Source of the DNA: Septoria linicola | Taxonomy: Eukaryota; Ascomycota; Dothideomycetes; Mycosphaerellales; Mycosphaerellaceae | NCBI GenBank assembly: GCA_024114885.1 | Contig: CP099430.1 | Location: forward strand, 1 to 64,000 | Reading direction: 5' to 3' | Length of the DNA: 64,000 nt | Shown: positions 38,323 to 51,300 of the stretch, piece after piece | Layout: each line of letters begins with the position of its first letter | Numbering within the stretch: the stretch's first letter is position 1 | Position numbers and translations under genes: made by a program | The notes under the pieces: model-generated | The model's input: the letters and a program-made list of their open reading frames with translations, nothing else | Database searches by the model: none | What the model was told of the DNA's origin: nothing

Positions 38323-39470
38323 GCTCTAGTAGATCTCTATCTTACTAAAGGCCTACTCTATACTAATCTTTAACGATAAGAAGTTAGTATCAAATCGTTA
38401 CTTCTATAACGATATCTATTAGAAGCCTCTATTATCTATAAATAGTACTAGATAGCTATAGAGCCTATAGTATATAGAGTTACTAAGAATAAACTATATC
38501 TCTTTTTCTTCTATCTTAAATATTACTTATAGCCTATCTATAATATCTATTAGATAATATAACTTCTAGTTATATATTAGACTAATAAATAGCTTCGATA
38601 TTTATATTATAAGTCTATCTAGTAATATAATTACCTAATATTTAAGCCTATTAGAGTTATAGTAGCTAGAAAACGTTACTTACTAATACGAGCTATCTTC
38701 TAGTATATAGAAGCCTTAAAATATACTATTAATAAACCTCTATATCTAACTATTACTAAAGCTAAGAGTTACTATACTCGTACTATAGTTATTAATCTTA
38801 TTATATATTAAGCTAGGCTACTAATTAATAGTATCTAAGAAGTAACTATATATATCTCTAAGTATACTATTAAATAGGTAAGATACTATAGAAGAATACT
38901 TACTAAATATAATAGATTAAGTATACTATCTATCTAGATAAGCTAATCTCTAGGCTAGTATATATATAGCTTCTTATATAGTATATATATAAGTATATAT
39001 ATATATATACTATACTTTAGTTACCTATCTATATTACTAAACTATACTATTACTATACGATCTCGCTAGTCTAGTATTAGTCTATAGTACTATCGAGTAT
39101 TCTCTAGTATTTCTTAGTCTAGCTACTAGCTATTAATATTACTATAAGTAAAAATAAATTATAAGGATCTAGACTATATATAGAATACTAGTTCTAATAT
39201 AAGAGCTTATAGTACTAGTTATAGTTAAGTAATACGATTTAAGCTATATTCTAGAGCGTTTAGAGCCTACTAAGCTACTATTACTTTACTATATACTATA
39301 GCTTAAACTTTCTCTCTTCTATAAGCTAAAACTAGTCTACTTTAGTACTATTCTAATAGTTTTAGGCTTATAGAGATAGAGGAAATAAAGCTCTATAATA
39401 GAGATTAATACTACTATTTATCGATATACTAATTACTAACTATACTATTACTAAGATAGATATATACTAG
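38323..39470. other. RIP block left of the intact gene
   Basis: TA-rich mutated sequence beyond the split copia LTR. No frame with a recognisable protein was found. A run of alternating TA is at about 38970-39010. Base composition becomes normal at about 39480. Confidence 0.4.
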
Positions 39471-39479
39471 ACGATTTAA

Positions 39480-39831
39480 TCTTAGATCTACTAAAGTTAG
39501 GCGACGGCGAGGTTATCTACGCTAGCGCTTGCTCGTTCGCTAGAAATCTTAGAAACCGATAGACTCTCGCTCTTACCTAGGCGACGATGTATCGGCACGT
39601 GACGTGGAAGATGCCACACCCACATGATCGATGCGTGGTGGAGTCGGCAAGAGGAGGAACACGTGACGCGCTACGCAGGTCGGCTGTCGGCTACTAGAAA
39701 GGATGACGTTTCTCTAGCGACTCGGCGTAACAACAACAAACAAGCCAAGTCGCAGACGATCAGTTGCGTCATGCCAACCGACAACATCACGCCGCACCGC
39801 ACGCTTGCACCCACCCACCACCCACCACCCC
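39480..39831 (+). promoter_or_regulatory. Upstream region of the intact gene
   Basis: About 350 bp of normal composition before the start codon, with CACGTGACG at about 39596 and again near 39660 (E-box-like CACGTG cores) and CA-rich runs just before the ATG. A short open frame (39624-39851) overlaps the start in another frame and could act as an upstream ORF. No TATA box is evident. Confidence 0.4.
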
Positions 39832-40179
39832 ATGGAACGGCGACTGATTGATGCCTGGCTCGCTGGTGTCACCATCACCACCACCACCACCTCCGAGGAC
39901 ACAACCAGCAGAAAGCGTCGACGGAGCGTAAGTTCCACGACGAGCCCCAACCCGCACCCGCACCCACACCCGCACCCCATCGTCCGCCGCGCACTCGCCA
40001 GTATGGATGTCAATGCTGCTGCTTCTCGGAGGCGATCGCCGCGCAAGAAGTCGGATTTGGGACCGGCAAAGCAGCTGCAAGCAGACGCGAGGATGATGAT
40101 GATGATGGATGCTGTTGGACAAGATGAAGATGAAGATGCGGATGCGGATGCGGATGTGCTGCGAACACCCCGGGCAAAG

Positions 40180-40212
<33 letters not shown>

Positions 40213-41428
40213 ATTGGCACGCGGCCTCCGCCATCCTTCGCGCAGATCGCGCACGTGTCCGCCACGCCCGCCATGTCTCCCACGAGAGCGACGATTGATC
40301 GGTCGTCTTCTCCGACGAGATCCGACTCCAGCGCCTCCTCTGCTCCCACCTCGTACTTCCGAGCTGCCACGGCGAGCAGTCGACAGCGGGACAAGAGCCC
40401 GGTCAAGACTCCGTCGGATCTCCTCTTTGCCGACAAACCTGTGCGCTTTGATCCTCCTGCTTCGCTGGCGCTACCCAACGACGTCCATGTCTTGGATCAG
40501 AAGCTGAAGCTGGCCGAGGCGAACCTCCAGGTCGTCCCGTCGGCCGTCTCGGTATGTCTGCTGCTGCGCAAATGAGAATTGACCCGTCCGTCCGCCGCCG
40601 CTAATCGGTGACCAGGATCGAGTCCAAGCCTCCCAACAAGAAGCCCAAAGACCTTTCGGCTCTTGGAATGTTGTCCAAGGCCCCTCCCCCAGCAGTTCTG
40701 CGCTCGACCACGAGTTTCATGAGCTGTCCGAAATATGCGAGGCTGTATTGGACGCTCAGCGAACCAGTGCTTCGGAAGCATCGTGGAACGACGAGGTCCA
40801 TAGTAGGCTGTTCCGCACCGCCTTGCGCACCGAACGGGGCCTTCGCCACCACAACGTGACGTCGGCTCGTCCTTGCAAGGATCTCCTACCGAAGCACCAT
40901 GCGAGCGGCGTTATCATGGAATCGAAGCTCGTCGACTACACCTTCAACTTGCAGTGCGCCCCAGGCAGCAGGCTGGAGACCCAAATGCTAGCGCTCCTCG
41001 GCAGTCAACCCGATCGATTACAGACCATGACACAAACGTTGTACAATCCTATTCGCCTCCAGCCAATCGCCGTCTCGGTCGAAACCAAGTCTGGCCAAGG
41101 CAAGGACGACGACGCGCGAATGCAGTTAGGCATCTGGGTAGGTGCGCACTTTAAGAGATTGCGTAGCCTACTCGAAGCCCGATATGGCGATGATGCTTCC
41201 AGTATGAAGATTCCTGCTCATCCCTTGGTCATCATGAATACCAATGTCATGCAGGTCTTCTACGCCGTAGAGGAGCAAGACCGGATTTGGATCGCTAGTG
41301 GCCCGCAGCTTCGCGTGCCAACTTCCATTCTCGTTGCTTATAGTTGCATGTCTGCTCTACGTTCATTGGCGACCTGGGCAAACACGGATTTCCGTAGCTG
41401 GGTAGAAAATGTCTTATTGTTGCTATAG
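39832..41428 (+). CDS. PD-(D/E)XK nuclease-like domain protein, 510 aa, one intron
   Basis: Exon 1 is 39832-40551 and exon 2 40616-41428, joined in phase 0. The 64-bp intron starts GTATGT, has CTAAT as branch site and ends CCAG. Residues 1-10 (MERRLIDAWL) resemble the usual start of this fungal family, followed by a basic RKRRR patch. Low-complexity stretches are His-Pro 41-48, Asp/Glu/Ala 98-108 and poly-Ala 117-124. The C-terminal domain (about 290-500) has W-N-D-E-V-H with E300, V-D-Y with D347, and E396-T-K398 in SVETK, the expected catalytic E, D and E-x-K of the fungal PD-(D/E)XK nuclease-like group (family known to me; activity unproven). An in-frame ATG at 39805 would add nine residues. 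Normal codon use and no RIP stops make this the only clearly intact gene. Confidence 0.88.
40552..40615 (+). other. Spliceosomal intron
   Basis: GTATGT donor, CTAAT branch-like site at 40601 and CCAG acceptor ending at 40615; 64 bp, typical for filamentous fungi. Splicing restores one 510-codon frame and removes the in-frame TGA at 40573-40575. Confidence 0.9.
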
Positions 41429-41449
41429 GCTTGAATCAATCCTTGAATT

Positions 41450-42240
41450 GCAAGGCTCGTAGATAGTTCTACGCCTTCTACAATGTACCCCGTTACTATA
41501 GACTAATGTCGGACGAAGAGATTCCGCTAAGGATATACTTTCCTAGAATAGTTATAGCTTCGGCACTTTTACGCTACTCGTATAGTCGTATCTCAAGTAA
41601 TACCTACTAGTATAGAGTAAGCTACCTAGAATAGTTATCTCGTTATTAGCTACGTATTAGTACTCTTTAATACCTACGTTTCTACTTTATATTAGGATTC
41701 TAGGATAGGCCTTTAATATATATATTATAAGACTTATAGTAGACTAAATAATAAGATAGGTACTAATATAGAGGCTCTCGTAAAGTAGAGTATATTTAAA
41801 TAAAGGTCTCTATCGCGTATACGTAAGAATCTAACCTCGCCTTAGAGTATATAAGTTCTATAGTACGTAAATCGTATATATACGACTCTACGTCTTAGTA
41901 AGTAATAATATCTTTATAGTACTAATTATAGTATAATATCTATAATAATAGTTACTTTAATTAATTATATTATAGTATATAGTACGCGCTTTATAACGTA
42001 ATTAGCTTATATTTATCTCGTAGATCTATTTTTAGAACGTACCTCGTAGGCGAGAGCCTTTAAAGAAAGTAAAAGTAAGAATTTCTATTAATCCTATTAT
42101 TATTTTATTATAGAGTAAGGCTATTATATTATAACTAAAATAAGCGCGTAACTAGATAGGTAGGTGCCTATTATAAGATCGTTATTATTATTAGGTATAG
42201 ATAATATAACTATATCTTCTATACGAGTTTGTTTCTTTCT
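41450..42240. other. RIP block right of the intact gene
   Basis: Composition turns RIP-like within about 50 bp of the stop codon. Occasional CA/TG remain to about 41590, then almost none. No gene recognised. Confidence 0.5.
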
Positions 42241-42244
42241 TTAA

Positions 42245-42245
42245 G

Positions 42246-42307
<62 letters not shown>

Positions 42308-42793
42308 TTACTAAGTACCTATAATAACTCTTTAATTATATATATTATATATAATAGTAGAGTCGAGTCTCTTATACGTAATAGCTCGTAATAGTAGCTT
42401 ACTACTAATATTTCTAGATCGTCTTATATAAACCTATCTCCTTAATAGGTATTTATAAATAGTTTACTAATTATCTATCGATATAGAGTCGACTAGTTAC
42501 TAGTACTAATAATTTGCCTTCGAGCGCTATAATTAGTAGTCGGTCGTAGTAGAGCTATAGAGAAGATTAGATATATACTATCTCTTACTCTTTCTATTAC
42601 GAAGTATAACTCGTACTTTATAATAGAATCTCGAGAGTTTACTAATATTATAATATAGCTATTACCTCGATATCTCTTATACGCTTCGTACTTTACGCCT
42701 ATCTACTACTACTAAGAATCGCTACTACGTCCTCGTTCGCTCTCGTTAGTACGCCTTTGCCTACGCTACCTACTACTATACTACTACTACTAC

Positions 42794-42828
<35 letters not shown>

Positions 42829-43015
42829 GCGCTAGCGCTACCTCGCTACTATTATTCCTTAGCGACGACGATAATAACGACGATAACTAGGCTCTATTAT
42901 AAGTTACTTTAAATCTATCCTTCGACTATATCTTAATTATACTAATACTTATACTTTAGGCTACTACTCTAAGATAACGACGACGACGACGATAATAATA
43001 ATAATAACGATAATA

Positions 43016-43049
<34 letters not shown>

Positions 43050-43370
43050 TAATAATAATACTACGCGTTACTAACCTAGGCCTCTACTATAGAGTACTAT
43101 CCTCGCTACTACTACTACTACTACTACTACTACTATATCGCCTCTACTACTACGTCGCTCTCGTAGCTACTCTTCGAGTACTAGTATATTCGTATAACGC
43201 TAACCTATAGCTACTAACTACTAGTAGTCTATCTCTAACTTACGCTAGAGTACTACGTCGAGATTCGACTAGTACTACTTTACTAATACTAGTATAGCGT
43301 AGAAGATAGATACTATACGTATTAGTAGTCTATATCGTTAGTATATTAGGTTAGGTACTACTACTACTAC
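42245..43370. repeat. Trinucleotide microsatellite cluster
   Basis: (ACT)n of about 65 bp at 42245-42309, (CTA)n at about 42777-42830, (ACG)n/(AAT)n at about 42973-43060 and (ACT)n at about 43100-43135. The last three lie within about 360 bp. They may be remnants of homopolymeric amino-acid tracts in a lost gene; no frame can be followed. Confidence 0.85.
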
Positions 43371-43639
43371 TAATTATTTTATATTCGCTAGTAATAGAAA
43401 GGCGTATTATAGCTACTATATATAGAATCGAAATATTAGTAATTAAATATAGTTAGCTTCTATAGTAGCGTTTAGTATACGTATACGTCTTAGGCCTTAA
43501 GCTTTATATATTAGTAGTAAAGATTAGCTTGTTCTATATACTTTAGCTTCTTATTTTATATCTTAAAAGCTCGAGGAAACCTATAAATTATATTATAAAG
43601 CGTAATCGTTACCTTATAAATAAAATATACTATTCTTTA

Positions 43640-44690
43640 TAGGTTTAGGAACTAGCTAACTTTAGAGGTAACTATCTACTAGATCTCTATCTACTTACGC
43701 TTAGTAGTCTTCTTTAGAGCCTTATCGCTATCTACTAAACTCTCGCTATCTACTATATCGCTAGTAGTTAGGTTAGCTTTAATACTATTAAACTCTCGCT
43801 ATCTACTCTTATCGCTAGTAGATAGGTTAGCCTTAATACTATCGAATAGAGCCTAGTATATAGAGACCTTATAATATCGCTTAAGGTAGGTCTCTAGGTA
43901 GCTATAAAAGCTATACTAACGAATAGAACTTTAGCTAAGATTCTATAGAAGGAGAACTTATAGAGAAAGCTAGTAGAGAGTAGCTAATTTCTATTATAGA
44001 GTAGTAACTACGCTTTATAATAGAAAGGTAAAACTTCTTCTATTTAAGGATTTACTTAAGCTACCTTTTAGTTATAAAGTAGAGTTCTTATACGATAATA
44101 GAAATTAGAGAGTTATATCGCCTAATCCTCTATATATTAGTAGGTTCTTAGAATCGTCTATAAGCTCTTAGAGCTATTAACTAGCTAGACGTATAACTTC
44201 CTTAAACTACTAGTAGGTACGTTAGTTTATAAGAGTAGCTTCTAGCTCCTAATTATATCTAATATATTCTATAGCGTATTTAATATTAAGGTCCTTATTA
44301 GTATCTTATCTATCCTATTATAGCGTAGATTAAGTATTCTACTAGTATAGTAGACTCTCTTTAAGCTCGCGAATACGTCGTTAAATTATAGACTTATCGA
44401 GCTAGCGACGTTTCTAACTTAATCGGTTATTATTCGCGAATTAGAGCTATATAAGAGGCTAGGTAGATAGTAACTATAAAGTAGACTACTTTCTTAGACT
44501 ATAGTAGAGATATAGAAGGAGTTACTCTTACTAATAGCGTATCTAGTCTTTATATCTTATAATAGTATAGTATCGCTATAGAAGTCTACGTCTTAGCGAT
44601 ACTTTATAATTAAGTAGCTAACTTTAAACGACTATTACGTAGCGAGTAGTCGCTATTTCAACGCTCTAATTGTCTTATATAAAAGTATAT
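43640..44690. other. RIP block, possible minus-strand coding relic
   Basis: The minus strand shows open stretches separated only by TAG/TAA, but I do not recognise the protein and cannot fix its ends. It may be a host gene, or DNA flanking the neighbouring transposon. Confidence 0.3.
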
Positions 44691-44724
44691 TATAAGGGCT
44701 TAGATTCTATCTATTTAGATAATA

Positions 44725-45800
44725 TTAATACCTAGTATACTATCTACCTACTACGATTAAAGCCTTAACTCGTCTTAGTATACTATCTACTATATTATCG
44801 ATGATTCTATAGTCTATTACTCTCTAGGCTCTCGGTAGTACTTCCTATATAATCTCTAGCTATCTTACTTTATTATCTATTACGTCTAGGTTAGGACGTA
44901 GCTCGTAGACCTTCTATTTAAGGTAGAACTAGATATACTCTATCGGGTTTATATTAGAGCTATACGTAGGCTACGTTGTTATAATTATTAACTAATCCTT
45001 AAGGAACTAGCGTATATAATAAGCTATATAGATAGAGGCGTTGTCTTACTAGAATACCTAGCTATCGTAGTATAGAAATAGGCCCTCTTCGAGTACCTAA
45101 GTATAAGATCTTACTATATATCCTCCTCTTAGTATATCTAGATCTCGTTCTATAATAATAAGCTCTATATTGTTCGTATACTTACTAATTAAGTACTAGA
45201 CTATAATAGAGGCCTACTTACCCTTAAAGTACTCTTTAATCCGTACTCTTATCTATTTCTCGTATAGATAACTAAAGGCTTAGAGGCGTTACTTACTAGT
45301 CCTCTTCTTAATAGAATACTCGTTACTAAATAGCTAACCTAACTAGTTTATAGAGCGATATAAGTAGGCCTACTATAGTCGTTAGCGAGTATAAGCCTCT
45401 ATAAGGTATAGACGACGTTTATACTACTAGTTTTGAAGCCTATAGTTATAAAGGATCGTTCTTAAGACGTCGGTACTAAAATTAGTACTAGTATCGTCTC
45501 TAATATTCTAATATATCTACTTAGGGTTCTTCCTTATAGCGCGTACGATTAGGCGAGCGTCTCGAGGAGTATAACTAAGAGGACGACCTTTACGAGGCTT
45601 GTTCTATACTATATCGTATACTTTGTGCTATTAAAGGACTAATTTAATAGTCGATTTAGGAACGCGTTCCTTAGTCGCGATTTAAGTCGTTATATCGTCT
45701 ATACGACGACGTCTAACGATTATACCTTTGAACTTATCTAAAAGCTAGTAATTAGGAGCACGATTTAGATTAATTTATATAAGAGTAGGACGTTGTAGTA
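44725..45800 (-). pseudogene. Tc1-type transposase relic (DD34E)
   Basis: On the minus strand one frame of about 358 codons is readable through RIP stops. The N-terminal part has a helix-turn-helix-like region and GRPLSYTPRDARL. At about 45035-45050 is stop-stop-DNAS, expected as QQDNAS with the second catalytic Asp. At about 44940-44955 is NINPIEYI with the catalytic Glu. Exactly 34 residues separate these Asp and Glu, the DD34E spacing of the Tc1 group. The first Asp has become Asn in LFSNEYS. The C-terminal end reads GR-stop-YTRY then TAA at 44725-44727. The length fits Tc1 transposases (about 340 aa). Terminal inverted repeats were not found. Confidence 0.8.
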
Positions 45801-46560
45801 TAGTATAATAGTTAATAGAAGTTACTATAGAGAACGCGTTAAGAGTCGCGTATCGTACTAAGACGTAGACTTAAGCCCTAGTACTTTAGTCTCGCTACTA
45901 TTACTAGATATATACTTAAAGTTAAATACGCGCTCGAATATAAGATCTTCTAACCTTCGTACTCGAGATATAGTAACGTATATAAGCGTAGTATTCTAGT
46001 AGCTAGTTTCTAGATCTAAAACTATCTTCGAGATAGTTAAACCTTAGGCTTTATATACTATAATAGCGTATACTAGGCGAATAGAGAATTATATACGATA
46101 CTATACTTCTCTTTTATAATAGAAGTTACGCTATAAATAGAAGATTAGAACTATAGCGTAGTCTACTACGCGCTAGACGAAAGTATTAATAGATAGGCTA
46201 GTATAATTAGATATAGGTACTAATACTAATAAGTAAAAGAGGTAGTAGCTAGTAGTAGGATCCTCTCTAGCGTACTATACTATATCGTATAGACGATATT
46301 AAGTACTATTAATAATACCTTACTTAGTCTAAACGTTCTCTAGTATTATTAACTTATAGCTAACTAAAAGATTTAGCTCTAGTTCTAGACTACTAGCCTT
46401 CTTAAAGCTAGCTTTAGTAGCGACGATATCGCTATTCGTAGTATAGATCTTAAAGATAGGCTAGCGATTATCTCTCTAGGACTATTAATTATACGTATAT
46501 TACTATTAATCGTCTAAATAAAAGATACCTCTACTACGTAAGGAGTATTCTATAGAAGGC
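45800..46560. other. RIP block between DNA transposon and LINE
   Basis: No gene recognised. It may include the missing end of the Tc1-type element. Confidence 0.35.
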
Positions 46561-46949
46561 CTAAGAGCCTCCTAATACGCTACTATATATCCTAAAAAGT
46601 AGTAGAATATATAGGCTAAAGTAAGAACCTAGAGAAAGGAGACTAGTATTCTTTAGACCTAAGGATAGAAGTAGAGGCCTAGAGAACTCCTAACTAGCTC
46701 TAAGGGCCTCTAATAACACCTAGAGACTAATACTATAAGCTAATAGCTAATAAAGAATCTAACTACTCTTATAGTAGATATCTAAAAAGCTCTAAACTTC
46801 CTCTAAGGCTTAGGCTAATTCTCCCTCCTCTCTCTCTTCTAGAGAGCCTAGTAGGCCCTTCTCTATTAGGTATATACCTACTCTATCTCCTCTACTCTCT
46901 AGAATATCTAGAAGACTATCTAAAAGTAATAGAATAGCTATATAGTACT

Positions 46950-48100
46950 ATAGTCCTAGGCCTAGAAGGTAGCCTAAATTTAGCCTATACTACTAAGACT
47001 AAGATTAATACTTTAGGTAATAGTAGCTATCTAGATTAAAATAGAAAGCTAGTAAAAGAGAGATAAAGTAAAGAGACTTAGTAGAAAGGAAATTAGAGAA
47101 AAGCTTAGAAGCTATAATATAGTAGTAATCTAGAAGCTACCTAGTAGAGATATTAAAGTCCTCTTATAGAGAGAGTAGAAGAAATATAGGCTAGAAGAAA
47201 ATTAGGAATAGATTTAGGTAGCCTAGCTATAGGCCTAGGTAGCTAGATACCTTTATAGAGTACTAGTCTATAGAGTTAGAGTAAACTAGGATATAGAGGA
47301 TAGCTTATACCTTAGAACTCTTAAGAAGGAAAATATATACTAGATCCTATATATTAAAATTACCTAGGTAATATAGATAAAGAGCCTTAAAGTAAGAGAG
47401 AACTAGAGATACTCTATAATAATCCTTAGATTCTAGAAGGAATAGATAGTAAGAGAGATAGTTAAGATAAGCTTCTCTATAGAAGCTAACTTTTATAGTA
47501 TAGAGGCCTACTACCTATAGTAGAGAGTAATCTAGTACCTTAAGTACTAGAAGTTTAGGTATATTATAATATACTATAGAGAGGACTAGGATAAGTATAG
47601 AGTATACTTAGAAGCCTATAAGATAATAGACTATAAATCCTATAATAAGAAGTATAGTAACTATAGAGGTAACTATCTAGCTTAGTTAAGACTCTATAAG
47701 TATAAATAGGTAGCTCTAGTAAAGGTATAAGTCTTCTTAGACTTCTTTAGGAATAGATAAACCTAGACTACTTCTATATAAGATAAGGAGAGCTTTACTA
47801 TTATCTCTAATAAGAAGAGAAAATACTAAGCTATATCTACCTAGCTATAAAACGAAGAGAGAGCTCTACTAAGTAGCTAGGCTAGAATAAACAAGCCTCT
47901 AGAGAAGCTAAGTAGAAGTAGCTCTACTATAATAGAAGAGAGAAAGTAGGTAAATAAAATATCTATATATCTTTAAGTAAAGAGGATAGTAGAGCTCTTA
48001 GAAGAAAATAAAGGATAGAACTAAATAGATATATAAGAAGATATATCTAATAAATAGAGATAACCTCTAGATCTACTAATATAATATTAACTATATACCT
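46950..48100 (+). pseudogene. LINE ORF1 (gag-like) relic
   Basis: Plus-strand frame with RIP stops. At about 47590-47700 a region reads YREDQDKYRV through SNYRGNYLAQ when stops are taken as Gln; with Tyr codons as former Cys or His it gives repeated zinc-knuckle spacing. Such ORF1 proteins bind the element's RNA. The tail is rich in Lys, Arg and Ser. Confidence 0.6.
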
Positions 48101-48239
48101 ACTATATAGGCTCTTCTCTTATAGGATATAGACCTAAAAACTATATAAGTTATAGTAATCTAGGAGCTATAGATTAACCTAGCTAATAGGAAGACAAAGA
48201 TAAGAAAGAGATACTATCTATTCTTTCTAAAAATAGGAT

Positions 48240-51200
48240 ACCTAAGAGTAGTACTCTTTATTTTAGATAAACTAGACTCCTTCTAATAGGACCTAGAGTA
48301 TAGCTAGTTAGGAGACATAGTATCTATTACTATTAGGATATAGAGTAGATATATTACTATCTATAACTACTATAACCTATTAGGCCTACTATTATATATA
48401 TAACCTAGAGTACTCCTCTAGCTAGAGGTAGCTACCTAGAGGGATATAGAAGCCTAGAGAGAGACTATAGTTATAGAGGACTTTAACCTTTACTATCTCT
48501 AATAGAGAGAGAACCTAGTAGTATCCTAATATATTATAACTAACTATCTAATCTAGATAGCCTTCTAGGTAGATCTCTAGCTACTCCTAGAAGTAGGTAC
48601 TATTACCTAGAAGAGGTATAACTCTAGCTACTAGACTCTAGATCTTATATTAGCTAGCTAGTCTCTCTAATAGAGAGTATAAAGCTACTAGACCCTTCTA
48701 GAGAATATATTTAGATCTAACTATATTTCTATCCTTATAGTTATTTAGATATAGTAGCTTCTCTAGAAAGAAAGAGGCCTAAGACTATAATAGGCTAATA
48801 TAGACTAGAAAGTAGTAAAGAAGAAGGCTCTATAGGAGATAGAATATCTAGTACTACTCCTACTAGAAACTAACTAGAACCTAGACTAGGTAGCTAAATC
48901 TCTCTAAGAGGTACTCTAGAGAGTTATAAAGGAGATAGTCCTAAATACTAAGCTATCCTAATATATAAGAGTAGTATAGCTCTAGGAATATAATATAGCT
49001 ATTAAAGTAGTAAGAGAGGTAAGAAGAGATTATAGAGTAACCTCTATTAAAGCTAGCTATAGGTACTACTTAGATATCTACTATAGGAAGAATAAGATAG
49101 TTAGGAAGGCTATAAATATATTATAGAGATAGATAGTTAGAGAGGTTATAGAGAATCTAAAGTAAATATAGAAACTAGCTAAATAGGCTAGGAATAAGGC
49201 TAACTAGAGATATATAACTCTATAGTTCTCTACTCTCTATAGCTAGGACTAATAGAATAGATATATAAATAAGAGTAAGGCTAGGGTCCTAGTAGAGTAC
49301 TTCTTTCCTTCTCTAGAGAAGGTAGACCTCTTAGATATCCTAGAAGTAGCTATACTAATCTAGTTTTAGGTAGGAGAGATAGTATATCTAGAAGATATCC
49401 TAGTAATCTTTAAGAAGCTACCTATAAAAAGGATACTAGGCCTAGACTAGGTCTAGAATATCCTTCTATAGAAATATAGAGAGAAGATAGCTCTATTTCT
49501 AGTAATATTCTTTATAGTATACCTAAGATAGGCCTACTACTCTAAACTATTTAAGTACTCTACTATAGTCGTCCTTAGGAAGCTATAAAAGCTAGACTAT
49601 ACTAAGATAGAAGTATATAGACTAATCGTATTTCTTAATATACTAGCTAAGGTCCTAGAGGCAATTATAGCTAAAAGAATCTCTAAAGAAGTAGAAGAGA
49701 GAGAGCTTCTTCTAGAAGCCTAGATAGAGGCTAGGCTAGGTAGGTTAACTACCTTAGTACTAGACCTAATTACTAAATAGGTTAGAACTATCTAGAAGGC
49801 TAAACTAGGATTAGTAGTATTAATATTTTACCTAGATATCTTAGGAGTATTTAATAAAGTGTCCTACTAGAGACTTCTTTATAATATTAGAATAAAAGGC
49901 TACCTAGACTATATAATCTAGTTTATAAGATCCTTCCTCTAGGATAGGACTATATACTTAAAACTAGAAGAGTTTCTTAACTAAGAGAGACTATAGAATA
50001 TAGAGATACTATAGAGATCTATACTCTCCTCTATCCTCTCCTTCTTCTTTATCTTAACTCTCCTCCTAGCTCTCTAGAAGAGAAATATAACTATAATAGG
50101 CTTTATAGATAACTCTAATATCCTTATATATAGTATAACTATAGAAAAGAACTATAAATAGCTAGAGAGAGTATACTAGAAGTATATATACTAGGTAAAG
50201 AGGTATAGAGCTACCTTTATACTCTAAAAGTACTAACTTATCTACTTTATAAGAGGAAGGAACTATAACCTATAAGTAATAGTCTAAATCCTAGAGTTTA
50301 AGAGAGAGCTAGTACTATCTCTTAGACTACTAGAAGTATAAGTAGATACTAAACTTAGGTAGAGCCTATATATAAAGAAGGTAGTAGGAAAGGGTATATA
50401 ATATATCTAATCTCTATAGAGGCTCTATAAATCTACCTAGAGAGTATCTTTCTAGAAGGTAAGATATCTCTATATAGTAGTTATTAGGCCTATATTAGTC
50501 TATAGATACCCTATCTAGTTAAACCTAGAAAGTATAAGAGACTATAATAAGAGCCTAACTAAATCTATAGAGAAGATCTAGACCTAGGCTCTAAGGTATA
50601 TTACTAGAGTATATAAGATAGTATCTACCTAGGTCCTATAAAGAGAGGCAAATATTACTCTTATAAGGATATATACCTAGGACCTATTAAGGTAATATAT
50701 AGGAAAGAGAGTAGCTACCTAGGTATATAGCTATATTAGGAGCTAATACTAGGTAATTATATAGAGAGAAGCTAGAAATAGAAGAAGGCTAGACCTAGGC
50801 CTAAGATAAATAAGGACTATAGAGATCTATAACCTTATAGTAATATAGTATAGAGCCTAGAGCCTATAATAGAGAGAGGGATAAGAGGACTAGGTAAAGG
50901 ACTAGTAGGCTAGATAATAATAGAACCTAGAATAGGAGAGAGTAAAGTAGAAGAGAACTAACCTAGGTAGAGATAACCTAGTAGTATAGTAGTTAATATA
51001 TATAAGAGAGAGATAGGAGCTTTACTTAGGCCTCTCTAGGCCTATAAGTATAATAATAACTCTAGTTAGGATAGGCTATATTAGCCTAAATATATATCTT
51101 ATAAAGAGAATAGTCCTAGAGATCTAGCTCTAGTACCTATATAACTAAGGAGCCTAAACTATAAGATATATATATATATCCTACTAGAAGTACTAGGCTA

Positions 51201-51300
51201 GTAGATAAAAGCTATTCTTAGAAGTAGGAACTAGCTACTAGGAGGAAATAATAATAACTAAGAGGGGCCTATAAGCTATAGCTAGGTAGCTTATTTAAGA
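48240..51300 (+). pseudogene. LINE ORF2 relic: endonuclease and reverse transcriptase
   Basis: Plus-strand frame of about 1,000 codons with only RIP-type stops. The endonuclease part includes EDFNLYYL at about 48475-48498 (G-D-F-N in the apurinic-type endonuclease family). The RT region begins about 49610 and includes KVLEAIIAKRIS (about 49650) and FYLDILGVFNKVS (49825-49863), the family's D-x-x-x-A-F-D block with Asp changed to Asn. The catalytic box is GFIDNSN at about 50099-50119 (normally D-D). The protein would nick DNA and prime reverse transcription at the target. Confidence 0.8.

Noticed and set aside
39624..39851. 75-codon open frame overlapping the nuclease-like gene start
   Set aside because: Low-complexity 3' end and no domain; at most an upstream ORF.
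39714..40478. Long minus-strand open frames across exon 1 (39714-40478 and 39787-40254)
   Set aside because: Shadows of the GC-rich coding exon. The plus strand has the conserved domain and the intron.
40109..40507. Second plus-strand frame in exon 1
   Set aside because: Arg-rich translation in the wrong frame of a GC-rich low-complexity exon.
40497..41154. Other overlapping frames in exon 2 (40497-40781, 40601-40852, 40608-40859, 40873-41154)
   Set aside because: All overlap the PD-(D/E)XK coding frame and show no domain.
40748..41428. ATG at 40748 as start of a separate 226-residue protein
   Set aside because: Splicing of the 64-bp intron joins the same frame to exon 1; starting at 40748 would drop the upstream part of exon 2 and the N-terminus.
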